Positions 35,266 through 43,576 of a stretch of DNA of 64,000 bases are shown in pieces (within the stretch, counting starts at the first letter, position 1; the number at the start of each line of letters is the position of its first letter). The position numbers and the translations under genes are program-made. The DNA comes from an uncultured Lachnospiraceae bacterium (GTDB lineage: Bacteria; Bacillota; Clostridia; Lachnospirales; Lachnospiraceae). The stretch spans positions 1 to 64,000 of the forward strand of contig CAJTPF010000015.1 in NCBI GenBank assembly GCA_910578175.1, given 5' to 3'. The notes beneath the pieces were generated by a model. The model saw only the letters and a list, made by a program, of their open reading frames with translations. It was not told where the DNA came from and did no database searches.

Positions 35266-37704
35266 CTATAGCATTTTTCCCAGCTTTTCTTTTATCTCTT
35301 TCTTAAATTTTATAAACAATAACCTGCTTTGTTCCGTCAGCATACTGACATACCGTAGCACCGGTTCCGTGGCAATGGCAAAGATGACCAGCAGCAAAAT
35401 GCATTGTTCAGACATTTTGGTCAATGCAAATAAGTTATTTAAAAATATACCGCACAGAATCAGACCGGCGATACAGCTGATACAGGTCATGCGGCTCAAT
35501 CTGGTCATAGGGCGGCTTACCTTGAATAACATCATGCAGCCGATGATCGCCATTAAAATGGTACATGCCGTAGAAACATCGGTAAAGTCCAGCTTAAATA
35601 CTTTTGCAAACATTACAAACGCCCCCACCGCCAATACATCGGTTATTCCCGCCGGCAGCGCTTTCAACAGCACATTGGTCAGAAAATGACCCCGGATGAT
35701 ATTTTTATTATTCTGCAACGCCAGCAAAAATCCGGGAATTCCGATCGTAAACATACTGACCAGGGAAATCTGGGAGGGCTGCAGCGGATATGTCAGCATA
35801 AAGCATACGGAAAACAGCGCCAGCAAAAATGAACATATATTTTTTACCAGAAACAGGCTGGCAGAACGCTGTATATTGTTTACCACACGGCGTCCCTCCA
35901 GGACCACGGAAGGCATACAGGCAAAATTTGATTCCAGCAGGACAAGCTGGGCAGCCTGAGCCGCAGCATCGCTGCCTGAAGCCATTGCCACCGAGCAGTC
36001 CGCGTCTTTCAGGGCAAGCACGTCATTCACACCGTCCCCGGTCATGGCAACCGTCCGTCCTGCCTCCTTTAACGCCTGTACAAACTGCCGTTTCTGGTTT
36101 GGCGTTACGCGTCCGAACACGGTATATTTCAATATGGCTTTTCGTATGTCCATATCAGAGTGCAGAACGGAAGCATCGATATAATCTTCCGCACCGGTGA
36201 TTCCCGCCTGTTTCGCCACTTCCGAAACGGTAACCGGATTGTCGCCGGAGATAACTTTTATGGCAACTCCCTGTTCTTCAAAATAGCGGAAGGTTTCCGG
36301 CGCCTCTTTCCGCACCGGATTAGACAGCAGAATAAATCCCAGAGGCGTAACTTTCTCCGTCAGGGCCTTTCCGTCCGCCCTGCCCCCGTAAATCCCAAAA
36401 ACCAGTACCCGGTATCCCAAAGCGCTGTGTTCTTCAATTTCATTTTTATAAATGCCGTAATCTTCCCGCAACACAAATTCCGGCGCTCCTATTACATATG
36501 CATTATCCGGAAATGTTACGCTGCTGTATTTAAATTCGGATGAAAAAGAAGTGGATGATTCCGGTCTTCTGTTTCCCGGCCGGTCAAAATACTCTTTCAG
36601 CGCATGCATGGTAATATTATCATCCGACATGGCGGCAGTAAAATCACTGACCAGTTCCATCAGGGAAGGCATCGTATCGCCGTCATAGGATCCGGCGGCT
36701 ATGATATCACTGACCTGCATGGTGTTATCCGTAATGGTTCCGGTCTTATCCACACAGAGCACATCTACCCGGGCCAGTGTTTCAATACATTTCATATCGT
36801 GTACCAGAACTTTTTTCCCTGCCAGACGCATTACGCTGATCACAAGAGCAACGCTGGCCAGCAGATATAATCCTTCCGGTATCATTCCAATTACCGCCGC
36901 CACCATGGAAGTCACGCTCTTTCTCAGCGTCTCATCCGAAAGAAAAAACTGCTGGCTGAATAAAAGAATACCAATGGGAATGATGATGATTCCCACTGCC
37001 TTTACCAGTTTGTCCAGAGAACGGATCATTTCCGACTGTTCTCCTTCTTTCATGGCTTTTGCCTCCAACGTCAGCTTGGATATGTAGGAATCTGCTCCTA
37101 CTTTGTCCAGTCTGGCATGACAGGAACCGGACACGATAAAACTGCCGGACATCAGATTGTCTCCCGGCCTCTTTATGATTTCATCGGATTCGCCGGTGAG
37201 CAGCGATTCATTGACGGATACCTCTCCCTCCAGCACTATGGCATCCGCACAAATCTGATTTCCACCGCTGAATACCACAATATCGTCCAGTACCAGTTCC
37301 TCCGCCGGTATTTCATGTATCCGGCTGTCCCGGACCACTCTGGCTTTCGGTGCATTTAACACCGATAGTTCTTCCAGCGTTTTCTTTGCCCGGATCTCCT
37401 GTATGATACCGATCAATGTATTCGCTATTATGATCGGTAAAAATGTCAGATCCCGAAATGAACCTACAACTATCAGCAATGCTGCAATAATTGCAAATAT
37501 CAGATTAAAATAAGTAAATGTATTACTTAAAATGATTTCCCTGACATCCTTGGATGGTGGCGCAACCGCCTCATTGGTCCGGCCCTGATCCCGGTATTCC
37601 CGTACCTGCTCCGATGTCAGACCATTCTTTATATCCGCCGTAAAACGTGTCATTGTTTCTTTTCCGGCCGGTTCTTCCGGCAATCTCTCCGTCTTATATT
37701 CCAT
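35266..37704 (-). CDS. P-type cation-transporting ATPase
   Basis: An 812-residue E1-E2 ATPase. Actuator motif SLLTGESDEI, M4 motif VIGMIPEGLYLLASVAL, phosphorylated Asp in VLCVDKTGTITDN, nucleotide-domain Lys region VIGAPEFVL, hinge VAMTGDGVNDVLALKDADCS, and six C-terminal membrane helices. The PEGL motif in M4 is that of P2-type (Ca/Mn-like) pumps, though the KGAPE motif and the length are reduced relative to SERCA-type enzymes. Substrate is uncertain. It is a single-gene transcript with its own promoter and terminator, and a leader of about 170 bases in which no known riboswitch is recognised. Confidence 0.9.
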   Translation of the reverse strand: MEYKTERLPEEPAGKETMTRFTADIKNGLTSEQVREYRDQGRTNEAVAPPSKDVREIILSNTFTYFNLIFAIIAALLIVVGSFRDLTFLPIIIANTLIGIIQEIRAKKTLEELSVLNAPKARVVRDSRIHEIPAEELVLDDIVVFSGGNQICADAIVLEGEVSVNESLLTGESDEIIKRPGDNLMSGSFIVSGSCHARLDKVGADSYISKLTLEAKAMKEGEQSEMIRSLDKLVKAVGIIIIPIGILLFSQQFFLSDETLRKSVTSMVAAVIGMIPEGLYLLASVALVISVMRLAGKKVLVHDMKCIETLARVDVLCVDKTGTITDNTMQVSDIIAAGSYDGDTMPSLMELVSDFTAAMSDDNITMHALKEYFDRPGNRRPESSTSFSSEFKYSSVTFPDNAYVIGAPEFVLREDYGIYKNEIEEHSALGYRVLVFGIYGGRADGKALTEKVTPLGFILLSNPVRKEAPETFRYFEEQGVAIKVISGDNPVTVSEVAKQAGITGAEDYIDASVLHSDMDIRKAILKYTVFGRVTPNQKRQFVQALKEAGRTVAMTGDGVNDVLALKDADCSVAMASGSDAAAQAAQLVLLESNFACMPSVVLEGRRVVNNIQRSASLFLVKNICSFLLALFSVCFMLTYPLQPSQISLVSMFTIGIPGFLLALQNNKNIIRGHFLTNVLLKALPAGITDVLAVGAFVMFAKVFKLDFTDVSTACTILMAIIGCMMLFKVSRPMTRLSRMTCISCIAGLILCGIFLNNLFALTKMSEQCILLLVIFAIATEPVLRYVSMLTEQSRLLFIKFKKEIKEKLGKML

Positions 37705-37883
37705 ATTTTATTTATGCCTGTCATAAGCTGCTGTCCCGGCTTGTGATATCCTCTGTTTCAGCTGCAGAAAAAACTGTCGTATCTGCCTGTTAAAACAGCC
37801 CGCATATTTCTCCTTCTTCCCGTGATTTCTTCTGTTCTTTTATCTATATCCGTTTATTTTATTTATAATAGGATTCTTTTTAC

Positions 37884-37912
37884 ATTATACACACATTTAA
37901 GAATATTGTAAC
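37884..37912 (-). promoter_or_regulatory. Promoter of the P-type ATPase gene
   Basis: Minus strand: TTACAA (37911-37906), 16-bp spacer (or GTTACA with 17), TATAAT (37889-37884). The leader to the ATG at 37704 is about 170 bases. It contains a short hairpin (CTGTT..AACAG) but no motif set I can assign. Confidence 0.65.
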
Positions 37913-37951
37913 CACGCGTAAGGATTTTTCACAAAAAATATACAATTTCTT

Positions 37952-38785
37952 TTAACAACAATCCCAATTAAACCAGACTTTTGAAAAATCTTTTTTTACC
38001 AGGTCTTCTTTCTTTATAAAGAAATTGCCGACACCGCTGTCTCCCCACATGATATCCTCTGTCGTATCCAACTGAAATAAAAGGATTTCCGGCACATCCG
38101 CATCCTCCTCCATATATTCTCTCGGATCGGATTGTGTAAACGTAGGATAGCCGCCCATCTGGCAGTCATATTCTTCAAATATCTCATACAGCTCTTCACA
38201 TGCTTCAGCGTCCTCATCATCCAGATCAAAGAATCCTTCCGTACCCTCCGGAAGCAGATCTGAACAATATTTCGTTAACATTTCATCAAAACGGTAATCA
38301 TTGATACTGACCGGCTGGTCTTCCCTTCTGCCAGTCAGCCGGTAAACCACAGGATGATCCAATGGCAGCGACGTCTCCTCCGTCCATTCGGTTTCCCGTA
38401 TCTGCTCCGGTTTGATCTCTTCCGCAGAAGGCAGATTTTCTATAAAGCGGATACGCCAGCCTGTCTGGTCTGCTTCATTATCAAAATTACATCCAAAGGT
38501 ATCATCTTTTCCGTCAATAAATATCTGCAGCAATCCTTTTTGCGGAAAATCCTCTATCGGCGGCAGTTCTTCAAAATTTATCTGTGCCAGCAGATATAAT
38601 GCTTCTCCGGTTTCCGTATTTTTCGGCGCTTCCATGCCCTCTGGTACATAAAAAGCTCCTCCTACCTTGCTATGTAAAATTCCGGATGTGCCTTCTTCCA
38701 ATCCGAAAACAACGGTGGATCTGGAAGTGTTTTCTTTTAAACGTGTGTAAATTGCAGCCGCCAGTTCTTTTCCTGTTAAATTCAT
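37952..38785 (-). CDS. YwqG-like (DUF1963) protein
   Basis: A 277-residue acidic soluble protein with the features of the YwqG family: an early SKVGGAFYVPEGMEAP, LYLLAQINFEELPPIEDFP with a central Gln-rich core (FPQKGLLQIFIDG), CQMGGYPTFTQSDPRE and LLFQLDTTEDIMWGDSGVGN. The family is widespread in Gram-positive bacteria; its biochemical role is unknown. It lies 21 bases before the Nudix gene's stop, which is upstream on the same strand, so the two may share a transcript. Confidence 0.85.
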   Translation of the reverse strand: MNLTGKELAAAIYTRLKENTSRSTVVFGLEEGTSGILHSKVGGAFYVPEGMEAPKNTETGEALYLLAQINFEELPPIEDFPQKGLLQIFIDGKDDTFGCNFDNEADQTGWRIRFIENLPSAEEIKPEQIRETEWTEETSLPLDHPVVYRLTGRREDQPVSINDYRFDEMLTKYCSDLLPEGTEGFFDLDDEDAEACEELYEIFEEYDCQMGGYPTFTQSDPREYMEEDADVPEILLFQLDTTEDIMWGDSGVGNFFIKKEDLVKKDFSKVWFNWDCC

Positions 38786-38806
38786 GGTGTGTCCTCCTGT
38801 TTCATT

Positions 38807-39211
38807 TCAATTTTTTAATTTTTGTTTGATCTGTTTTATGATTTCTATATCCGCCGGCAGCCATTCTACGCTGTCTATGGTTTCCCCGGTGAGCCATTTT
38901 GCTGCTTCATGTTCTTTCAGATGTAATTCTCCGGATATTACCGTACACCAATAGCAATGCATCGTCAGGTGAAACTGGGGATAGTCATATTCTACGGTAC
39001 CGATGCACTCGCCTACATGGATCTCCGTGTCCAGTTCTTCCCGGATTTCTCTTTTTAACGCTCCTTCTAAAGTTTCTCCAGCTTCCACTTTTCCTCCGGG
39101 AAACTCCCAGCCGCCTTTGAACTCTCCATATCCCCTCCGGGTTGCGAATATTTTTTCTTTTAGTGTCTCATGGTCGCATATAACGGCTACCACAACCTGG
39201 ATTGTTTTCAT
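38807..39211 (-). CDS. Nudix hydrolase, MutT-like
   Basis: A 134-residue (deoxy)nucleoside triphosphate pyrophosphohydrolase. The Nudix box is complete: GGKVEAGETLEGALKREI followed by REEL. The N-terminal VAVICDHETLKEKIFATRR and the FKGGWEFPGG motif match the MutT/CtfA branch that sanitises oxidised nucleotides. C-terminal AAKWLTGETIDSVEWLPADI fits the family end. It is the last ordinary-composition gene before the AT-rich island that starts downstream of position 39,290. Confidence 0.9.
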   Translation of the reverse strand: MKTIQVVVAVICDHETLKEKIFATRRGYGEFKGGWEFPGGKVEAGETLEGALKREIREELDTEIHVGECIGTVEYDYPQFHLTMHCYWCTVISGELHLKEHEAAKWLTGETIDSVEWLPADIEIIKQIKQKLKN

Positions 39212-39383
39212 TTCTTCAGCCTTCTTTCATTCTGGTTTCTCTTTCTATTATGTCTCCCTTCCAAAATCCTCAACAAGCCTACAACCCAAAAATTCTGTTG
39301 TGTTGAGGCAACATTTAGTAACTCTCCCCAATTCACATTCTCAACCTGTATGATTATACATCTATTTGACTAATATCATACTT

Positions 39384-39824
39384 TCATTCATCATCTTTCA
39401 ATGATAGTTCAAAAATAGTTTCTTCTATAACACGAACACATTCTTCTGTATTTTTCTTAATATCTTTTCCCCAAAAACGGATAACTATCCAGCCAAGAAA
39501 CAATAACTCTTTATTAATTCTATCATCACGCTCTCTATTCTTTGAAATCTTACTTACCCAATAATTACTATTATTGCCTTTTTCAAGTCTAGGTTTTAAT
39601 ACCTCCCAATCTTTTCCATGAAAAAATTCTCCATCACAAAAAATTGCAATTTTATGCTTTGTTATAACAATATCTGGTTTACCTGGAAGCTTATTATAGT
39701 TTTTTCTAAATCTTATCCCCTTTGAATACAATGCTTTTCTAAGTAATAGTTCTATCTTTGTATCCTTTGAGCGAATATTTTGCATATTTTTTTTACGTTG
39801 CTCTTTTGTTAATACATATGTCAT
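39384..39824 (-). CDS. Vsr-like nuclease, zinc ligands replaced
   Basis: A 146-residue protein aligned end to end with Vsr (very short patch repair) nucleases: NMQNIRSKDTKIELLLRKAL, LPGKPDIVI, GEFFHGKDWE, RFWGKDIKKN. Against E. coli Vsr numbering (from memory) Glu25, Asp51 and His69 are kept, but His64 is Asp. The zinc ligands Cys66, His71 and Cys73 are Glu, Lys and Trp. I recall this CDGEFFHGKDW-type subgroup from other Clostridia, beside C5 methyltransferases. Here it is the last gene of the island, so it may be either a repair enzyme guarding against 5-methylcytosine deamination or a restriction nuclease (inference). Confidence 0.88.
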   Translation of the reverse strand: MTYVLTKEQRKKNMQNIRSKDTKIELLLRKALYSKGIRFRKNYNKLPGKPDIVITKHKIAIFCDGEFFHGKDWEVLKPRLEKGNNSNYWVSKISKNRERDDRINKELLFLGWIVIRFWGKDIKKNTEECVRVIEETIFELSLKDDE

Positions 39825-39959
39825 AGACCTTCCTCCATTGGATAGAATCTTTATTTTCGAATACGCCTTAATCAGTATTAATTTGTTAAAATGAAATACT
39901 GTATATCATAAACAACTGTATAAGCCATGATGGATCCTTAATAATACAGAAATTTCCCA

Positions 39960-41915
39960 TTATATTTCCTCAATTCCAACTTCCTTAAAATATTGATATA
40001 ATTCATCATAATACTTTCTTTTTGTCGTATTATCCATATCATTTCCTATTGGCACATATATCACAAGACCTTGCCGAGCTCTTGTTAATAATACTCTATA
40101 GGCATTCTTCATATATCTTTTCTGAATTTCCTTGTTAACATGTTGCCATTTATCACGTCTAAATTTATAATAAGCAAACATTCTACTTTCATATCTAAAA
40201 TCAATATCCCATGCTAAAAGCCCCCAATCAACCTCTAAACCCTGGACTTTAAATTCTGATGCTACTACTTCTAAATAAAATGATGCATCTACATTAGTTT
40301 TGTCGTTCAAAAACCAGCCAACATGATTAATATTAGATGAAACCCATATTCCATTCGCTCGAAGTCTCTTGCCTTCAGAACTAGCTAATAAACCATATCT
40401 CTCACTGCCTCTTGCTTTCTTTCTTACCCAATTTTTGGCCTTCTCAATATCTCTTGTAATAACAATTGGATATGTCAACTTCAATTCACCATATAGTTGT
40501 TGTGCTTTAGTAGCATTGTTATCGAGCAATTCTTTTATAAAAGAAGAAAGCTTTTCACTCCTAAAAGATCTAAGAGAAACTCCTAAATGTAATTCAGGTA
40601 TTATATTATATTCTCTATCTCCCAGCAGCCCATTAATACTATTATCCCCTATATATTCAGAATCTGTCATTTGATTAGAAAAAAATATGTTCCAATCCAA
40701 ATAGGAGTTTTTTAATACATTAAACCAATCGACAATTCCCGCTTCACCTTTGTATATCTCTTGTCCACCACCAACTAAGCAAACAATTGTTGCCCAATCT
40801 TTATGCCGATCAAGAATACTTATTAAAAACTCTGGCTCAGACATATTAAAATTATTTACGCCTTTTTTACGTTTCATGAAGTCAGATAAACTTTCCTTAT
40901 CCCATGCTCTTTGTGCCTCATCAAAAATTGCTATTTTTTCTATTGGTGCATCTGTACTTTTTAATGCTTCATCTCTAAATTTATGGACAATCTGTATAAA
41001 TGCCTTTGTTTCACGCTCTGCCTCCTTTATTGTTACTCCAGTACGTTTTGCTTTATCCTTAGCTAATGCCGCCTGTAACACATCTACCAATGGACCATTA
41101 CCAGACAAAAATACTGCGTGCTCATTTTCTTCAAATTTATGTTTCCCATTTGCAATATTTAATCCTGCTAAGGTTTTTCCCGCACCAGGAACTCCTGTAA
41201 CAAAGCAAATAGCTTTTTTTCCTTTTGTTTTACACTGCTCAATTATATTATTTATCGCCTTAGTGGTTAGTGTAAGATTTATCGCCCCTGCGTCATTTCT
41301 AAAAATATTTTCAACCGAATGATTTCTATATAATGTTTGAGCAGCTTCAATTATTGTTGGTGTAGGAACATATCTTGAATTAAACCATTTGTATCCATCA
41401 ATGTCTATTTCGTTTTCATTTTCAATAATGGTTTTCAAAGTCTCTCCAATATTACTTTTATTGCAACAAATAACTTCCGAAATTTTGTCTTCCATAAAAA
41501 TAATTTGGCATTTAAGACTCGTAGCTTTAGTGGCAACAAGAATTGGAACAATCTTAACCATTTTACTCTGCTCATGAAAATACTTTAAGTCTAATGCATA
41601 ATCCATTACCTGATCCTTTGAACGCCTGTTATACTCTTTTGCACCAACCTTAAACTCAAGTATAAAAATAATTCCTTTAATAATCAATACAATATCAATA
41701 CGAGTTCCAATACGTGGAACCGTATATTCAAAAATAATGTCACCTAAATTAAACCCAGCTAATTCATTTTTTAATATTTTGATTTCTTCTTTCCATGCAT
41801 TATGTTGAAAATCAGTCGTTTCAAACTCATCATTAATATGTAATTGACCAAGAATAGTATCATTTGTCTCTAATATAAACTTTTTAATTTTATTTATATA
41901 ATATGCTTTAGCCAT
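39960..41915 (-). CDS. PD-(D/E)XK nuclease-DUF2075 helicase fusion
   Basis: About 651 residues. The start at 41915 is preferred because AAAGG lies 7 bases ahead; a frame begins at 41933. Residues about 65-110 look like a PD-(D/E)XK nuclease core: GTRIDIVLIIKGIIFILEFK with Asp, Glu and Lys in the expected spacing and a later QVMDY. From about 230 there is an SF1-like NTPase/helicase of the DUF2075 family: Walker A FVTGVPGAGKTLAGL, Walker B IAIFDEAQRAWDK, sensor VCLVGGGQEIYKGEAG, and C-terminal NAYRVLLTRARQGLVIYVP (motif VI). It follows the methyltransferase gene by 17 bases and is AT-rich like its neighbours. It probably acts as a DNA-processing part of the defence system (inference). Confidence 0.85.
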   Translation of the reverse strand: MAKAYYINKIKKFILETNDTILGQLHINDEFETTDFQHNAWKEEIKILKNELAGFNLGDIIFEYTVPRIGTRIDIVLIIKGIIFILEFKVGAKEYNRRSKDQVMDYALDLKYFHEQSKMVKIVPILVATKATSLKCQIIFMEDKISEVICCNKSNIGETLKTIIENENEIDIDGYKWFNSRYVPTPTIIEAAQTLYRNHSVENIFRNDAGAINLTLTTKAINNIIEQCKTKGKKAICFVTGVPGAGKTLAGLNIANGKHKFEENEHAVFLSGNGPLVDVLQAALAKDKAKRTGVTIKEAERETKAFIQIVHKFRDEALKSTDAPIEKIAIFDEAQRAWDKESLSDFMKRKKGVNNFNMSEPEFLISILDRHKDWATIVCLVGGGQEIYKGEAGIVDWFNVLKNSYLDWNIFFSNQMTDSEYIGDNSINGLLGDREYNIIPELHLGVSLRSFRSEKLSSFIKELLDNNATKAQQLYGELKLTYPIVITRDIEKAKNWVRKKARGSERYGLLASSEGKRLRANGIWVSSNINHVGWFLNDKTNVDASFYLEVVASEFKVQGLEVDWGLLAWDIDFRYESRMFAYYKFRRDKWQHVNKEIQKRYMKNAYRVLLTRARQGLVIYVPIGNDMDNTTKRKYYDELYQYFKEVGIEEI

Positions 41916-41932
41916 GTTTATGCCTTTCCACA

Positions 41933-43567
41933 TTATCTATTCATTTCTTCATATATTTCCTTTAATGTCTTGTATTTAGTTTTACACCCTAATAATTCCA
42001 GAACTTTTTCTGCAACCGCTCTACCTAATACTGGCGGTACTGCATTTCCAATCTGTTGGTATACAGAATCCTTAGTTCCAAAGAAAACATAATTATCTGG
42101 AAAACTTTGTAGTCTAGCAGCTTCTCTAGCACTTACTGCTCGATTAAGTTCAGGATGTATCCACATTGATTTTCTAACATTTACAACCGTATCAGATGGC
42201 AAATTATATACTAGCCTCTTATATATTGTATTTTGTGTCCTTTCTGGATTTTCATATGTACTCTTCAAATCATCAGGTAAGGCATGAAAATTTTTTCCCT
42301 GTTCTATCTTTTCAAAACGCTTTTTGGCAACCTCCCTTGTTTCAGTACACACATGATTAAAAATTTTTTTATCTTTATTATTTAACACTAATTTTCTATA
42401 AAAAGAGTTAATCACTGGCATATAATGTCGCTTTTGTATTTCATCCATGCTACCAACAGTAGGTTTGTATCTAGCCAAATCAGAAATTGCCTGCTTCACA
42501 GTAACATAATTAGCCGGGTCAACAATCAATTCATCTGGAAGATTAATTTCCACTTTTTCTTTTTTCACACCTATCATAATAAAACGTTCTCTAGTTTGAG
42601 GGACTCCAAATGAAGCCGCATTTAAAATGCTACCATTTAATTCATAACCTAGATTTTTTAATGCACTACGAATAAAATCAATGACTATATAGGTACGCAT
42701 TCGTACTATAATCGTTCTATTTGTTAGAATCATACTATATATAGCATCTTTTGAATTTAATTCTAATATACCCTGAAAAAATCTTTGAATATCCCAAAAA
42801 TTCTTTAAATCATCTAACTTCTCCGTTCCACTTTTTCCATTTGTAGTAAGTACCATCTGTAAAATTTCATGTGCCTTTTTTGTCGATTCATTATACCAGT
42901 CGGGCATATTATCCTTAACTTCCATACGTGAAATAATACCTGAAATTTTCTTGACATTACATGCTTTTTTAAAATATTTCTTTAGCTCTTTTCTTTTTTT
43001 ATACAAATTATAAACTGTATATAATTCCTCTTCACTGAGCAAAGCCAACTGTTCTGGCTTATATTTCTTACATAATTCATTAATTTCATTAACATATAGT
43101 CCTTCATACAATACTATGTCTTTATCCTGAATTTGAAGATGCAAATCATTCACAATGTATTTTTGATCCTGGTTTGTCAAACAAAATGAATGCTTATCCG
43201 ATGTAATGGTTTTTACATTTTCCATTACAAATACGTCTGGTTTTAGTGCTTCTATCGCTTTAACATAGCGCTTAACAAGTTCATTACTACCATTTATTAA
43301 TTGTCTTCTTTGTCTGTTTGCGTTCGAAAATCCCTGGCAAGGTGGTCCACCAATAACAACATCCACTTTACCATTCTCATTAATTATTTTATTGTAATCA
43401 ACCTTCATAATGTCATCATAGTTTTTGAGTCCTGGATGATTATTTATATATGTTTTTGCAGCATTTGCATTATTTTCTACAATAGCTACAACCTCAAACT
43501 GACCAGTCATTTCGAACCCTAAGCTGAGGCCACCTGCTCCCGCAAATAAATCTAAAATCTTAAACAT
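41933..43567 (-). CDS. C5 cytosine DNA methyltransferase with large insertion
   Basis: A 544-residue enzyme that transfers methyl to C5 of cytosine. Motif I DLFAGAGGLSLGFEM, motif IV VVIGGPPCQGFSNANRQRR (catalytic Cys77), motif VI VFVMENVKTI, motif VIII FGVPQTRERFIMIGV, motif IX SAREAARLQSFPDNYVF, motif X QQIGNAVPPVLGRAVAEKVL. Between motifs VI and VIII there is an extra, mostly helical, stretch of about 170 residues (roughly 125-300) absent from ordinary enzymes. The target-recognition region lies between VIII and IX as usual. It lies between the AIPR gene (9 bases upstream) and the nuclease-helicase gene, so it is the protective methylase of the island. Confidence 0.93.
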   Translation of the reverse strand: MFKILDLFAGAGGLSLGFEMTGQFEVVAIVENNANAAKTYINNHPGLKNYDDIMKVDYNKIINENGKVDVVIGGPPCQGFSNANRQRRQLINGSNELVKRYVKAIEALKPDVFVMENVKTITSDKHSFCLTNQDQKYIVNDLHLQIQDKDIVLYEGLYVNEINELCKKYKPEQLALLSEEELYTVYNLYKKRKELKKYFKKACNVKKISGIISRMEVKDNMPDWYNESTKKAHEILQMVLTTNGKSGTEKLDDLKNFWDIQRFFQGILELNSKDAIYSMILTNRTIIVRMRTYIVIDFIRSALKNLGYELNGSILNAASFGVPQTRERFIMIGVKKEKVEINLPDELIVDPANYVTVKQAISDLARYKPTVGSMDEIQKRHYMPVINSFYRKLVLNNKDKKIFNHVCTETREVAKKRFEKIEQGKNFHALPDDLKSTYENPERTQNTIYKRLVYNLPSDTVVNVRKSMWIHPELNRAVSAREAARLQSFPDNYVFFGTKDSVYQQIGNAVPPVLGRAVAEKVLELLGCKTKYKTLKEIYEEMNR

Positions 43568-43576
43568 TTGGCACCT

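Noticed and set aside
37705..37880. yybP-ykoY (manganese) riboswitch before the P-type ATPase
   Set aside because: The conserved loop motifs could not be found by eye; only a simple hairpin is present.
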